Source of the DNA: Desulfitibacter alkalitolerans DSM 16504
Lineage (GTDB): Bacteria; Bacillota; DSM-16504; Desulfitibacterales; Desulfitibacteraceae
DNA length: 64,000 nucleotides
Reading direction: 5' to 3'
Assembly: GCF_000620305.1 (NCBI RefSeq)
Contig: NZ_KK211103.1
Coordinates: 122,664 to 186,663, forward strand
Shown here piece after piece: positions 17,835 to 27,851 of this stretch. Under the pieces are notes generated by a model. The model had not been told where the DNA came from and searched no databases. It worked only from the letters and a program-made list of their open reading frames with translations. Each line of letters begins with the position of its first letter. Positions within the stretch are counted from its first letter, which is position 1. The translations under genes were made by a program, and so were the position numbers.

Positions 17835-18938
17835 TTATATATCCATCCAGTCCTTAAATATGGGTTGAAAACCCTTGGCCTGGATTGCCTGTCTAATCTC
17901 TGCAACACTTCTTACATCGGATATTTCAAACTGACCCTCACCTGTGGTCTCACCCTTGTGGCCTCCTACCTCAGTTGACACTCCTGCTGACATTTTTGTA
18001 ACCCCCAGGGGGATGAGCTGGTCCCTAAAACCCTGTCTTTCCCTTGTTGAAATGGAAATACCTACATGGGGAAGAAATATTTTTAACCCAAGCATAATCT
18101 GTACAAACTCTCTATCGCCAACTGGGTATACATCTGTGTACCCACCAATGTATGGTCTTATTCGAGGTAGAGAAATGCTTATTTCTACATCAAGATATTT
18201 ATTCTGCAGGTAATCTGCGTGGAGCCCTGTATAAAAAGCCTCCCTTCTCCAATGATTAAGACCCAGAAGGGCACCAATATTGACACTTCTCATTTTTGCC
18301 CTGCACGCTCTTTCAGGAGCATCAAGTCTAAAGTGGTAATCCCTTTTAGGTCCACCAGGATGAAGTTTATCATAAATTGCTTCATCATAGACCTCTTGAT
18401 AAACTACAAGTCCATGAACACCTGCATTTATTACTTCTTTATATTCTTCTTCAGTTAAGGGATAAATCTCTATGGAAACAGCCTCAAAGTATTCTTTTAA
18501 AACCTTTACGGCATCTTTAATATAGCTTACTGGTGTCTGTGTCCTGGATTCCCCGGTAAGAACCAGGACATGCTTCAAGCCGGTTTTAGAAATTTCCCTG
18601 GCTTCTGCTTCTATTTCCTGCATGGTTAGTTTTTTTCGTGCAATGTTATTGGCTGCGTTGAAGCTACAGTACACACATTTATTTACACAGTGGTTGGAAA
18701 TATAGATAGGTGTATAAAGCAAAATTGTTTTACCAAAATTCTGCAGGGAAAGCATATGGGCCCTTTGGGCCATCTGTTCTAGATAGACCTGGGCCTTAGG
18801 AGAAAGAAGGGCTAAAAAATCCCATGGTTCAAGCTTATCCTTGTCCAGTATCCTCCTTATATCATTGCCTTGTATTTTTTGAAAAAAATTGTCAAAGGAA
18901 AAATCTTTTATCTTAGAATACTCATTATAGAAACTCAT
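17835..18938 (-). CDS. thiH: 2-iminoacetate synthase ThiH
   Basis: Radical SAM enzyme cleaving tyrosine to dehydroglycine for thiazole synthesis in anaerobes, 367 residues. The CxxxCxxC cluster motif is at Cys84, Cys88 and Cys91 ([12 protein letters not shown]). The C-terminal BATS domain and the [11 protein letters not shown] block are ThiH-like. Using ThiH rather than the oxygen-dependent glycine oxidase ThiO points to an anaerobe. Overlaps thiG by 4 bp. Confidence 0.95.
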   Translation of the reverse strand: MSFYNEYSKIKDFSFDNFFQKIQGNDIRRILDKDKLEPWDFLALLSPKAQVYLEQMAQRAHMLSLQNFGKTILLYTPIYISNHCVNKCVYCSFNAANNIARKKLTMQEIEAEAREISKTGLKHVLVLTGESRTQTPVSYIKDAVKVLKEYFEAVSIEIYPLTEEEYKEVINAGVHGLVVYQEVYDEAIYDKLHPGGPKRDYHFRLDAPERACRAKMRSVNIGALLGLNHWRREAFYTGLHADYLQNKYLDVEISISLPRIRPYIGGYTDVYPVGDREFVQIMLGLKIFLPHVGISISTRERQGFRDQLIPLGVTKMSAGVSTEVGGHKGETTGEGQFEISDVRSVAEIRQAIQAKGFQPIFKDWMDI

Positions 18939-19714
18939 GAAGCATCAACCTCATCTAAAAAACCTGTAAGGGGTGAAGATGGATTTGCAAGCTGACCCTG
19001 GGGACCTAATTTAGCATTATAGGCCAATCTTCCGGCCTTAACCGCTAGAGCAAAGGCTTCTGCCATGGCTATGGGATCCTTTGAGGTAGCTATGGCTGTA
19101 TTGACCAGGACAGCCTCTGCCCCCATTTCCATGGCTTGTGCCGCATCTGATGGCTTACCAAGGCCGGCATCAACAATAATGGGCACGTCAATTTCATTAA
19201 TCATTATTTGGATCAATTCCCCTGTTCTGATGCCCCTGTTTGTTCCAATTGGCGAACCCAGGGGCATAACTGCTGCTGCACCAGCCTCAACCATTCTCCT
19301 GGCAGACATAAGGTCAGGGCTCATGTAAGGCAAAACTACAAAGCCTTCCTTTGCTAGCATCTCCGTGGCCTTAATAGTCTCGAAATTGTCAGGCATCAGA
19401 TATTTATTGTCAGATATTACTTCAATTTTCACCCAATTGCCGCAGCCCATAGCCCTGGCAAGCCTGGCTATTCTTACGGCCTCTTCAGCATTTCTAGCTC
19501 CTGAGGTATTGGGCAATAAGATGCAGCCTTTTGGTATATATTCTAGTATGTTATCTTCTTTATCATCTAGATTTACCCGCCTTAATGCCATTGTTATTAC
19601 CTGTGTGCCGCATCTATTAATGACCTTGGGCATTATGCTGTTACTAGCATATTTTCCAGTTCCAATAAAAAGCCTGCTTTCCAGAGCAACTCCACCTATT
19701 GTTAACCTATCCAT
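18935..19714 (-). CDS. thiG: Thiazole synthase ThiG
   Basis: 259 residues, TIM barrel, combines deoxyxylulose phosphate, dehydroglycine and ThiS thiocarboxylate. Visible motifs are [17 protein letters not shown] with the Schiff-base lysine region [20 protein letters not shown] and [17 protein letters not shown] precedes the ATG. Third gene after thiS and thiF. Confidence 0.96.
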   Translation of the reverse strand: MDRLTIGGVALESRLFIGTGKYASNSIMPKVINRCGTQVITMALRRVNLDDKEDNILEYIPKGCILLPNTSGARNAEEAVRIARLARAMGCGNWVKIEVISDNKYLMPDNFETIKATEMLAKEGFVVLPYMSPDLMSARRMVEAGAAAVMPLGSPIGTNRGIRTGELIQIMINEIDVPIIVDAGLGKPSDAAQAMEMGAEAVLVNTAIATSKDPIAMAEAFALAVKAGRLAYNAKLGPQGQLANPSSPLTGFLDEVDAS

Positions 19715-19747
19715 AAGCTCCTCCTTGTTTATCTATGTGAATTTGTT

Positions 19748-20554
19748 TCATACATCCTTTTCTCCCAGGATCAGCCGTAAAACTGTATTGGCCTGGTGAT
19801 TGGCAGCTATTGCTACCCTGGGTGCCATTAGTCCACAGCCTGGTTTGGCCTCTGACACTCCATCACCAATAAGGTAAAAATAGTCACTTATTTTTTTTGT
19901 GATTATGGTATTGCTTGAAAAATATCCTGCCATTCCTGATGATGCTACTACATATTTCTTTGGAAACAGCTTTAAAGCCGCATTCACCAGTTCAGCCTTA
20001 CATTTCGGATCATCAAAGGCTTCAACAATAATGTCTGCATTGGAAAAGCATTCTTGAACATTATCTGCATTAAGATAAGTATTTTTAGTCTCTAACTCTA
20101 CAAAGGGGTTAACTTGCTGTATCAGCTCCCTTAATGCTTCTGTTTTTAACAATCCTATGTGGCTGATAAAATATTGCTGCCTGTTAAGATTGCTTGGTTC
20201 AACTACATCATAATCTACCAGTACAAGCTTACCTATACCTAACCTTGCAAGGGATATGGCTGTATTAGATCCCAGGCCCCCAAGACCAGCTATTCCCACA
20301 GCAGCCTTTTTCACCTTTGCAAACACGCCTGGAGTATGTCTTGCCATCAATAGTGCTTCCATTTCCCCTTGACTGGGAATTTCGCCCCTTTTAATAAAGA
20401 CTAAACGGTCATTTTCCTTAAGCTTCCTATCTTCTTTTATGATAAAACCATTTAATACAACAATATCTGCATCTGATTTAAACATATCCCTTATTGTAAA
20501 GGCTGAAAGCTCGGGTTTTATGCTGGTAATCCTGTCATTAACAAAAATCTTCAT
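19748..20554 (-). CDS. thiF: ThiS adenylyltransferase ThiF with N-terminal ThiS-like domain
   Basis: 268 residues. The E1-like ATP-binding core begins near residue 84 (AGLGGLGSN) with the LVDYDVVEPSNLNRQQY adenylation loop. The first ~60 residues are an extra ubiquitin-like (ThiS/MoaD) domain ending without GlyGly, a known variant of clostridial ThiF. The ThiF core lacks clear CxxC zinc pairs. The ribosome binding site is formed by the end of thiS, 6 bp upstream. Confidence 0.92.
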   Translation of the reverse strand: MKIFVNDRITSIKPELSAFTIRDMFKSDADIVVLNGFIIKEDRKLKENDRLVFIKRGEIPSQGEMEALLMARHTPGVFAKVKKAAVGIAGLGGLGSNTAISLARLGIGKLVLVDYDVVEPSNLNRQQYFISHIGLLKTEALRELIQQVNPFVELETKNTYLNADNVQECFSNADIIVEAFDDPKCKAELVNAALKLFPKKYVVASSGMAGYFSSNTIITKKISDYFYLIGDGVSEAKPGCGLMAPRVAIAANHQANTVLRLILGEKDV

Positions 20555-20560
20555 TTAAAC

Positions 20561-20755
20561 TTAGCCTCCCCCTACAAAGCTGACAATTTCAACCTTATCC
20601 CCTTCATGAAGAAGCATTTCTTGATAGTCTTCCTTTGCAATAATCTGCAGGTTTACTTCCACAACTACCTTTTCGTGACAGATGCCCAGCCTTTCCAAAA
20701 GCTGCAGTATTGTAGTTCCTGATGGTATATCCAGTGCTTTTCCATTGACCAGCAT
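20561..20755 (-). CDS. thiS: Sulfur carrier protein ThiS
   Basis: 64 residues, beta-grasp fold with N-terminal MLVNGKALDIPSGTT and the C-terminal GlyGly needed for adenylation (SFVGGG). First gene after the TPP riboswitch, so expression of thiSFGH-tenI should fall when thiamine pyrophosphate is abundant. Confidence 0.95.
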   Translation of the reverse strand: MLVNGKALDIPSGTTILQLLERLGICHEKVVVEVNLQIIAKEDYQEMLLHEGDKVEIVSFVGGG

Positions 20756-20837
20756 TTAAACTCCTCCTTTCCAGTACAAAGCCAAGATAATACAATATCT
20801 TCCACATTACTTTAAAGCATAATCTCCTAAACGCCAG

Positions 20838-20862
20838 AAAAGCTTACCCTAGGTAAGCTTTT
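20838..20862 (-). terminator. Hairpin in the expression platform of the TPP riboswitch
   Basis: Perfect 11-bp inverted repeat (20838-20848 / 20852-20862) with a 3-nt loop, between the aptamer and thiS. On the minus strand the stem ends in TTTT before CTGG, a modest terminator. It probably forms the OFF-state structure. Confidence 0.6.
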
Positions 20863-20878
20863 AGTGTTTTTTGTTTAA

Positions 20879-20966
20879 AAAACATGACTTCCCTACGGTA
20901 GTATTAACTACATCAGGTTCAGAGGGTTAGGATTGCTCCTTCTCAGCCAGATGGCACCCCTAGTAT
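20879..20966 (-). promoter_or_regulatory. TPP riboswitch (thi box)
   Basis: Read on the minus strand, all conserved blocks appear in order: GGGGTGCC, CTGGCTGAGA, AACCCTCTGAACCTGAT, then TTAATAC and CGTAGGGAAG. This is the canonical thiamine pyrophosphate aptamer. It lies ~120 nt upstream of thiS and governs the thiazole operon. Confidence 0.97.
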
Positions 20967-21044
20967 TTTATTAAGTTTTTAACCTAGTTATAAGTATAAA
21001 CTATTTGTTATTTCAAGGGAATAGAAATAATCATATTTTATTTT

Positions 21045-21875
21045 CTAGAAAACCAGACTATCCGGGTCAGGACCTACCCTTTCATTTTTATTTAAAGAAT
21101 CTATCTTAGCCATATCTTCCATTGCAATTGCAAAATCATATATATGGGCATTTTCTCTAATGCGATGCTCCGAAACAGATTTCGGTATAGTTATAACTCC
21201 CTTTTGCAAATCCCATCTTAAAATTATTTGTGCAGGAGTTTTATTGTATTTTTTAGCTAAACTTACAATAACCTCATTATCAAGGATTTGTCCCCTCATC
21301 AAGGGACTCCAGGCCTCCAGCATTATATTGTGATCTGAGCAGTACTCGTGCAGCTCTTTTTGAGTAAGTCTTGGGTGATACTCAATCTGATTGACCATGG
21401 GAACTAGCTCATTTTTTGAAATTAAATCCTCTAGGTGATGGATTTGAAAGTTGCTTACTCCTATGGCACGAACATGACCTTCCCTGTAAAGCTTTTCAAG
21501 AGCTTTCCATGTGTCATTATACTTGTCTTTTCCCGGCCAATGAATTAGATACAGGTCTATATAATCCACAGCCAATTCTTTTCTGCTTTTTTCAAAAGCC
21601 TGCAATGTACTTTCATAACCCTGGTCACTATTCCAAACCTTTGTGGTAATGAAAACCTCCTCCCTTGGGATACCATATTCCCTGATAGCCTGGCCTACTC
21701 CCTTTTCGTTTTCATAAAAGGCAGCAGTATCTATACTTCTATACCCTACATCCAGGGCAGTTTTCACAGCCGACTTGACCTCTTCACCTTCTTTAGCTTT
21801 GTATACCCCCAGTCCAAACCAGGGCATTTTTACACCGTTGTACAGCCCTGCACAATCATGGATACTCCTAATCAA
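21045..21875 (-). CDS. Aldo/keto reductase
   Basis: About 276 residues, NADPH-dependent carbonyl reductase of the AKR5-like group. The catalytic residues appear in [18 protein letters not shown] (Asp, Tyr) and in LYLIHWPG (His), and the cofactor site in [15 protein letters not shown] at 21875 is a better start than the TTG at 21884 because AAGGAG abuts the latter. The ~80 bp between it and the riboswitch show no gene. Physiological substrate unknown. Confidence 0.9.
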   Translation of the reverse strand: MIRSIHDCAGLYNGVKMPWFGLGVYKAKEGEEVKSAVKTALDVGYRSIDTAAFYENEKGVGQAIREYGIPREEVFITTKVWNSDQGYESTLQAFEKSRKELAVDYIDLYLIHWPGKDKYNDTWKALEKLYREGHVRAIGVSNFQIHHLEDLISKNELVPMVNQIEYHPRLTQKELHEYCSDHNIMLEAWSPLMRGQILDNEVIVSLAKKYNKTPAQIILRWDLQKGVITIPKSVSEHRIRENAHIYDFAIAMEDMAKIDSLNKNERVGPDPDSLVF

Positions 21876-21904
21876 TGCTTTCAACTCCTTTGGTATCTTT
21901 CACT

Positions 21905-22381
21905 TTATTTTATAATATCCTGCACTTTACCTTCAACTACCTTTATGAGGTCATCAACATTCATGGCTATTTGCACTCCTATTTTCCCGCCACTTACAAT
22001 GATCTCCTTGGATGCCTCTGCCCTCATATCTATAAAGGTTTTGTAAAGCTTTTTCATCCCTATTGGCGAGCACCCTCCCCTGATGTAGCCGGTAAATTTT
22101 TGAATATCCCTGGAAGGTATCATTTCAATTTTCTTTTCGCCTGACGCTTTAGCTGCCTTTTTTAAGTCCAGTTCCTCCTGAACAGGAATAATAAAGACAT
22201 ATAAATTACTACTGCTGCCCTGGGCTACCAGGGTTTTATACACAACCTTTGGATCCTTTCCTATTTTCTCTGCAACAGAAATACCATCAATTTTTCCATC
22301 ATTATTCTCATAAGAATATACCTTATAAGCAATTTTTCTGCTGTCAAGGATACGCATAGCATTTGTTTTTGAAGGTGCCAT
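21905..22381 (-). CDS. ybaK: Cys-tRNA(Pro)/Cys-tRNA(Cys) deacylase YbaK family
   Basis: 158 residues, a YbaK/EbsC editing domain that removes mischarged cysteine from tRNA-Pro. Typical marks are KTNAMRILD at the N-terminus, KVVYKTLVA, and the glycine-rich GYIRGGCSPIGMKK. It is a stand-alone gene 29 bp upstream of the reductase gene. Confidence 0.92.
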   Translation of the reverse strand: MAPSKTNAMRILDSRKIAYKVYSYENNDGKIDGISVAEKIGKDPKVVYKTLVAQGSSSNLYVFIIPVQEELDLKKAAKASGEKKIEMIPSRDIQKFTGYIRGGCSPIGMKKLYKTFIDMRAEASKEIIVSGGKIGVQIAMNVDDLIKVVEGKVQDIIK

Positions 22382-22671
22382 TTTTTTATAATTCCTTTCT
22401 AAAGCTTACCTGTTGTTATACCTGTTGTTTTATCTAAAAATGTCATAGAAGTTAAATATTCTTTATAGAGTGCTTTATATAGCTATCAGGCTGGTTTTTA
22501 CTTGTTTGCTGCTGCCATATTGCTGGAAATCCTAGGGATGTTAATCTGCCTGGGTAGCATTCGTAATAATTAGCATATAGGGACACTGAGAATTATATTT
22601 CAAAGAGTATGTATTATATTCTAGAATTATTATATGATTGTCTGAAGGTTTACCAATTATAGTTTACCCAA

Positions 22672-22706
22672 AAAGGAAAAGGCCCTGAGCTTCCCCCACT
22701 CAAGGC
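22672..22706 (-). terminator. Terminator of the aminotransferase gene
   Basis: Stem arms 22682-22689 and 22699-22706 (one mismatch) with a C-rich loop; on the minus strand a run CTTTTCCTTTTT follows. The rest of 22382-22671 (~290 bp) shows no gene; it should include the ybaK promoter. Confidence 0.7.
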
Positions 22707-22720
22707 ACATTAATTAATCC

Positions 22721-23896
22721 CTATGCTCTATAAACCCCCTGGGCAGCCTCTAGGGCTCCCATTTTATCAATCTTTTGGCCCATACCTTCTAGAATATTAC
22801 CCAGAGCAGTAAGAACAAGGATAACGTTGGCTTGGGTGCTGGCATAGCCCATGAGGCCAATTCTCCAGGCTTTGCCTTTAAAGTCTCCTAGTCCTCCTCC
22901 TATTTCCATACGGTACTGCTCCATTAACTGCTTCCTCACTTCTGCTTCATTTACTCCCTCTGGTGCATATACTGTTGTTAAGGGGGGCAGTCTGTACTCC
23001 TTGTCTACTATGAGCTTTAGACCCATGGCTTCTAAGCCTGCTACTAGTGCTCCATGGTTCTTTTTATGTCTTGCATATCTGTTTTCCAGGCCTTCTTCTA
23101 ATATTATTCTCATGGTTTCATGGAAGGCATAGATCATGTTTATTGGGGCTGTGTGGTGGTAGACCCTTTCTTGTCCCCAGTACTGGGCTATCATTGTCAG
23201 GTCTAAATACCAGCTTTGTACTTTTGTTTTTCTTTCCTGCAGAACTTTATAGGCTCTTTCGCTAAAGGTTACTGGTGCTAGTCCCGGGGGACAGCTCAGG
23301 CATTTCTGGGTGCCGCTAAAGGCCAGGTCTACTCCGTTGTCGTCTATGTCTACTGGTACTCCACCCAGGGAGGTTACTGTGTCTGCTAGATACATCACGT
23401 CATATTCTTTACAGATGTCTGAGAGCTCTTTTAAGGGCTGCAATACTCCTGTGGAGGTTTCTGCATGTACGTCTGCAAAGAATTTGACTCCTGGGTTTTC
23501 TGAGAGGGCTTTTCTCACGTCTGCCGGGTCAAGGGGCTTGCCCCAGGGTGCTTTTACTTCTATTACTTGGGCTCCGCATCTTTTTGCCATGTCTACCATT
23601 CTCATGCCAAATACGCCTTTTACTCCAATGACTACTTTGTCTCCAGGTTCTAAGATGTTTACAAAGGTGGTTTCCATTCCGCTGCTGCCTGTTCCTGACA
23701 TGGGCATGGTGAGCTGGTTCCTGGTGTTAAATACTACCCTTAGCATTTCCATACATTCATTCATTATCTTTAAGAAATCTGGGTCAAGGTGTCCTATTGT
23801 CGGTTCTGACATTGCCCGCAGTATCCTTGGGTCTACTGTGCTGGGTCCGGGGCCCATTAAAATCTTTTGTACTGGGTTTCTTGATGGTATTTCCAT
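22721..23896 (-). CDS. PLP-dependent aminotransferase, AGXT/PucG class
   Basis: About 391 residues of class V aminotransferase. The N-terminus MGPGPSTVDPRIL and the Schiff-base lysine in SGTQKCLSCPPGLAPV match alanine/serine-glyoxylate aminotransferases and ureidoglycine-glyoxylate transaminase (PucG). I place the start at the ATG at 23896, which has GGAAGGGAG upstream; the longer frame to 24070 runs through AT-rich promoter sequence. A LysR regulator is divergently transcribed 166 bp away and probably controls it. The exact amino donor cannot be fixed from sequence. Confidence 0.85.
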   Translation of the reverse strand: MEIPSRNPVQKILMGPGPSTVDPRILRAMSEPTIGHLDPDFLKIMNECMEMLRVVFNTRNQLTMPMSGTGSSGMETTFVNILEPGDKVVIGVKGVFGMRMVDMAKRCGAQVIEVKAPWGKPLDPADVRKALSENPGVKFFADVHAETSTGVLQPLKELSDICKEYDVMYLADTVTSLGGVPVDIDDNGVDLAFSGTQKCLSCPPGLAPVTFSERAYKVLQERKTKVQSWYLDLTMIAQYWGQERVYHHTAPINMIYAFHETMRIILEEGLENRYARHKKNHGALVAGLEAMGLKLIVDKEYRLPPLTTVYAPEGVNEAEVRKQLMEQYRMEIGGGLGDFKGKAWRIGLMGYASTQANVILVLTALGNILEGMGQKIDKMGALEAAQGVYRA

Positions 23897-24062
23897 AATA
23901 AAAAACAGCTCCCTTCCTTTGGAAAATTCATTAATATTCAATGAAATTCCTTCTTGCCTATAATTATATATATTGGTAAGGTATAAGTATAATATATATA
24001 AAGAATGTTTTTTATGCCTTTTATCTATACCAACTATGCCATATGTCAGGGAGTTGATAATA

Positions 24063-24968
24063 GTGAACATTAATCACCTCAAATACTTTCTTGCAGTAGC
24101 AAAGCATCAAAGCTTTACAAAGGCTGCGCAGGATATGCATATCAGCCAGCCTTCCATCAGCAAGATGATAAGGGATATGGAGGAAGAACTGGGGGTTCTC
24201 CTGTTCCACCGGGATAAGAAACAGGTAATTTTGACCGATGCTGGCCAGACTGTATATCAGCAGGCCAAGGATATAATTGCATCCTTTGATAACCTGACCA
24301 CCACACTGTCAGATGTTGTAACCCTTAAGAAAGGCACCCTTAAAATTGGTATACCACCTATTGTTGGTGCCAGCTTTTTTCCAAAGATCATTGGCGAGTT
24401 TATTCAGACATACCCTGGAATAGAATTAGAGCTTATGGAGGTAGGTTCTAAAAAAATCGAGAAGGCAGTGGAAGATGGAGAGGTAGATGTAGGTATTATA
24501 TGCTCAGCCCCGGCTCAACCGGAAGCCTTTGAGATTTACCCCCTTATCAGCGATCCCCTCATGGTGGTCTTATCTCCTTGTCACCCCTTGTCAAAAAAAA
24601 GTATCCTTAGCCTTAAGGATTTAAAGGATGAAAAGTTTGTACTTTTTAGAGAGGATTTTTCCCTGCATGACCATATCATTAATTGCTGTGGAAGGGTGGG
24701 CTTTCAACCCCAAATTGTCTGCAGGAGCTCCCAAAGGGATTTCATGATGGAGATGGTAGCAGCAAAGCTGGGCATAGCCTTGCTGCCTCAAAAAATTTGC
24801 CAGGAACTAAATCCCAAAAAGGTAACAGCCAGGCATATTAAAGAGCAGTCCTTGTTTCTCAACCTGATGATTATCTGCAAGAAGGACAAGTATCAGTCCT
24901 TTGCTGTAAGAGAATGGCTGACCTTTACCACAGCTCGCATACAAACTGAGGAGACGCTTCATTGCTAA
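24063..24968 (+). CDS. LysR family transcriptional regulator
   Basis: 301 residues. The N-terminal winged helix-turn-helix (HLKYFLAVAKHQSFTKAAQ ... SQPSISKMIRDMEEELG) is followed by a LysR substrate-binding domain. The GTG at 24063, with GGGAG about 9 nt upstream, gives the normal LysR start; the upstream in-frame ATG would add 30 unrelated residues. The divergent layout suggests it regulates the adjacent aminotransferase. Confidence 0.92.
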   Translation: MNINHLKYFLAVAKHQSFTKAAQDMHISQPSISKMIRDMEEELGVLLFHRDKKQVILTDAGQTVYQQAKDIIASFDNLTTTLSDVVTLKKGTLKIGIPPIVGASFFPKIIGEFIQTYPGIELELMEVGSKKIEKAVEDGEVDVGIICSAPAQPEAFEIYPLISDPLMVVLSPCHPLSKKSILSLKDLKDEKFVLFREDFSLHDHIINCCGRVGFQPQIVCRSSQRDFMMEMVAAKLGIALLPQKICQELNPKKVTARHIKEQSLFLNLMIICKKDKYQSFAVREWLTFTTARIQTEETLHC

Positions 24969-25086
24969 ATCCAGCAGATAATTGGCTAATCAGCCGCATC
25001 TGCACACTTGCAATAGCAGGGGGCAAGTTTGCCCCAGTTTTCCTCCGGTGTCATTTCAGTGGTTAATGCTGATTACATTAATTACT

Positions 25087-25749
25087 CTATTTGCACCAGA
25101 CAACCAGTGCCAGTATCCCCTCCTGACTTATAACATTTGTCAGCATACTGTAGGGGATTGGAAATTCAAGGATACCTGCCACACTAGGGGCTATGGTTGC
25201 CCTTTGAAAGAATACTACCAGGGCTTTATCCGTCAGGTAATACTCCTGATCATCATTGATTCTTGTAAATTCCGCAATAAGTGGTATATCTCTAGCCTTT
25301 ATTTGTCTTTTAATTTCGTTGCTGATAATCAACCTATATCCGCTTCCAACCTTAAAAAGGCTAGCAATATCAACAGTATTTCCTGTTTTTAGATTAAAAG
25401 TCAATGCCCTCATAATGGTCCAGGGATGAGCTGCCATCTCTATAAAAGAAAAATTCTCAAACCTAATGCTCAGTACACCATTTTGATTCAACGTTACTTT
25501 ATAGGTACCCTCCATTTCTGCCAGATCTGGATTAGTGGCTCCCATTTCCAGCATCATCTGTCTAACCAGCTTTTGAATGGCTTGGTTTATTTTCTCCGGC
25601 ACACCCCTGTACCTTACGTTTTTATTGAGAGGAAGTAATCCTACTACCTCTGGATAAGCAACATTAATGTTGGGCTCTTCTATCTTCCGCTCAACTATAC
25701 TTGCTCTCAAATCTTGACAATCCATTATCGATACAACTCCCTTTTTCAT
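25087..25749 (-). CDS. DUF3298/DUF4163-type protein
   Basis: 220 residues. The C-terminal half (MRALTFNLKTGNTVDIASLFK ... YYLTDKALVVFFQ ... FPIPYSML) matches DUF3298 proteins such as the RsiV extracellular region, and the middle has the DUF4163 pattern. Unlike RsiV it shows no membrane helix or signal peptide, so it would be cytoplasmic as annotated. Start at 25749 has GAGGA seven nt upstream. Function unknown. Confidence 0.7.
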   Translation of the reverse strand: MKKGVVSIMDCQDLRASIVERKIEEPNINVAYPEVVGLLPLNKNVRYRGVPEKINQAIQKLVRQMMLEMGATNPDLAEMEGTYKVTLNQNGVLSIRFENFSFIEMAAHPWTIMRALTFNLKTGNTVDIASLFKVGSGYRLIISNEIKRQIKARDIPLIAEFTRINDDQEYYLTDKALVVFFQRATIAPSVAGILEFPIPYSMLTNVISQEGILALVVWCK

Positions 25750-25984
25750 ATCATATTCCTCTAGGGAGTTAATTGCATCATTAATTAGAAAATTATATTA
25801 AATCATTAAAGTTGCAAAAAAACATTTAGAACTTGTCAAGTTATGATAAATTGCGATAATTAAAGAAATACTGCTAATTAAGAAGATAAAATAGATATTT
25901 TGCTGTATTTGCATTAAAAAAATCCTTTATAATAGAGATAACAAGGTAGTCCTTGCCAAATCCCTAATATAAAGGAGATATAAA

Positions 25985-26095
25985 ATGCAACGCAATGATA
26001 TCAAAAAATCCACTTTTTTGCAACTGTTTAATCCTATAATTAATGAAAAATTTTTAAATTTGTTGTCAGACATGGAGGTAGAGATTAAAAAGTAA
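25985..26095 (+). CDS. Short ORF, 36 residues, unknown
   Basis: ATG with an excellent AAAGGAG site six nt upstream opens a 36-codon frame ending in TAA, rich in Lys, Asn and Leu (MQRNDIKKST ... MEVEIKK). It precedes the DUF3231 gene by 61 bp on the same strand and might be a leader or small partner. No family recognised. The strong ribosome binding site is the only support. Confidence 0.45.
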   Translation: MQRNDIKKSTFLQLFNPIINEKFLNLLSDMEVEIKK

Positions 26096-26156
26096 ATTAA
26101 TGGGGAATATATATTTAAAAACAGAACCGAAGCAACCACTGAAAGGAGTACGCCTG

Positions 26157-27128
26157 ATGGTTTTTTTAAAAACAAACCAACCAAATAATCCACCTCCAGC
26201 TATAAGTACAGCTGAAGTATATAATTTCTGGGATATTTTAACTGGGTATTACGAATCTCTTGAGTACTTGAAAATGCTGCGTGTTTATGCCCAAGACCCA
26301 GATTTAAAAATAAAGCTTGATGATACGATTTCCGACATTACGGGACGTTCAAAAAAGGTTGAAAAGATTATGTCTCATTTCAGAATCAGAACACCTGATT
26401 CTCCCCGCAAAGAAGCCCCTGCTTTCGTTAACTCTCAAGCAATGCCTGATGAGCTGATAGGAAAATACCTGCTGTTAATGGCTCAAGAGCGGATTGAAAT
26501 GAAAGTGAGATGTCTACGCAATGCACAATATGTCGATAAGGTTCGGGATTTCTTTATTTACCTAGTTGGTGTAGATATCAAGAACCTGAATTCAATAATA
26601 AAATACTTGAAATTAAAAGGGTGGATAGAACAGCCTATATTGTTGCAGAATGTACCCCCGGACTGTAACGAAAAAATTGACGTTGCTGAAGCATACCATA
26701 TTTGGAATCACTTAGTTTTTCGTTATTTAAATATTGAGCAAACAAATTTGTTCGTACAATTAGCTCATGACGGAGACTTTAAACTATTGCTGGGAAAAGG
26801 ACTAGACATTTTAAAAAACCAAATAAAAGAGCTTGAAAAAGAAGCAAATTGCTTTGGAATTAATTTACCCAAACAACCACCGAAAGAATTGGGCCATATG
26901 GAAAACACTGAATTCATAGATGATGATTTTATCTTTAATTTGCTCTTAAATGGCCTGAATTCGGCAAGCATTATACATGCTCAGGCGGTCAAGAAAGCGA
27001 CAACGAATGACCGCATAAGGAACCTCTTTGCCAGGCTGTTAACGGAGGAGATTGATTCCATTGATGGATTAATCAAATATGGAAAGGTAAAGGGATGGCT
27101 TATATCCCCACCTTTATACAGATTGTAA
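26157..27128 (+). CDS. DUF3231 protein with two tandem domains
   Basis: 323 residues starting at the ATG at 26157 (AAAGGAG eight nt upstream; an earlier in-frame ATG lacks a site). It consists of two related all-helical halves: residues ~17-160 (STAEVYNFWDILTGYYESLE) and ~172-320 (DVAEAYHIWNHLVFRYLNIE), each ending in a conserved KGW segment (KLKGWIEQP, KVKGWLISP). This is the DUF3231 duplication known from spore-forming Firmicutes, whose fold resembles ferritin-like bundles. Function unknown. Confidence 0.8.
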   Translation: MVFLKTNQPNNPPPAISTAEVYNFWDILTGYYESLEYLKMLRVYAQDPDLKIKLDDTISDITGRSKKVEKIMSHFRIRTPDSPRKEAPAFVNSQAMPDELIGKYLLLMAQERIEMKVRCLRNAQYVDKVRDFFIYLVGVDIKNLNSIIKYLKLKGWIEQPILLQNVPPDCNEKIDVAEAYHIWNHLVFRYLNIEQTNLFVQLAHDGDFKLLLGKGLDILKNQIKELEKEANCFGINLPKQPPKELGHMENTEFIDDDFIFNLLLNGLNSASIIHAQAVKKATTNDRIRNLFARLLTEEIDSIDGLIKYGKVKGWLISPPLYRL

Positions 27129-27176
27129 TAAATCATCCGCTGTCTGGAACACGCTGAAAACTTAGAAACCTGCACA

Positions 27177-27431
27177 GTGGTTGCAGAAAAGAAGCTGGGG
27201 ACACTCGTAAAAGAGGCTCCAGCTTCTCTGTCTTATAAGTTAGGTTGTATCCATGGACAGTTAGAAAAATCTGACGGAGATGTTTACACAACAATACTTA
27301 GGTTAAGGAATATCTTAGAACGGATAACTCGTGATGAGGAGTTAGTCGTCAAGTTGCCGGATGGAAATGAATTTCAGATTACAGTAATACAATCCAAATT
27401 TAGTGAGATATCTCGTGGTAAAAAACCATAG
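27177..27431 (+). CDS. Small hypothetical protein
   Basis: 84 codons from a GTG at 27177, no clear ribosome binding site; the frame stays open upstream to 27132 right behind the DUF3231 stop. The C-terminal half (ITRDEELVVKLPDGNEFQITV) looks protein-like. It may be a small gene with a mis-set start or a remnant. No family recognised. Confidence 0.4.
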   Translation: MVAEKKLGTLVKEAPASLSYKLGCIHGQLEKSDGDVYTTILRLRNILERITRDEELVVKLPDGNEFQITVIQSKFSEISRGKKP

Positions 27432-27851
27432 TAGTCCAAGTAGTCTAAGTAGATGTTTTTTACATGGACTACACTCCTTGTATGCAAGGGCTGCCAGGAG
27501 TAATAGCAATTATTTGCTTAATTACATTTGCCCTTTAATCAATCTTTAAAAGTTAGTAAAATACTAGATTATTTCATCATTATGTTAAATTCTATTGTTT
27601 AAAATCTTATTCCTGCCTATTTTTACCTAATCTTGTTAAATGTTGTGTGAAAGTTATCCAGTGTGTAATTAAACAAATATTTTTATTGGAGAGTTAAATA
27701 GCTATTCAGATTGCTTTACACCTTTTTTATCTTTGAATGTTTTTTCATTTGCTGTTCTGATAGTGTATAATTTGTATTGATATGCTAGAAGTGCGTCTAA
27801 AAGTAAGGTATATAATAACAAGGATAAGCAAGGAAAGGAGGAGCTTCAGCC
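27432..27851. other. AT-rich intergenic region, no gene seen
   Basis: 420 bp without a plausible coding frame. A TATAAT-like hexamer lies at about 27767 ahead of the sigma-54 activator gene, but no good -35 is seen. Nothing else recognised. Confidence 0.5.

Noticed and set aside
20604..20807. Minus-strand frame overlapping thiS
   Set aside because: Out-of-frame shadow of thiS with no family resemblance.
23310..23963. Plus-strand 217-codon frame opposite the aminotransferase
   Set aside because: Antisense shadow of a conserved gene, no family features.
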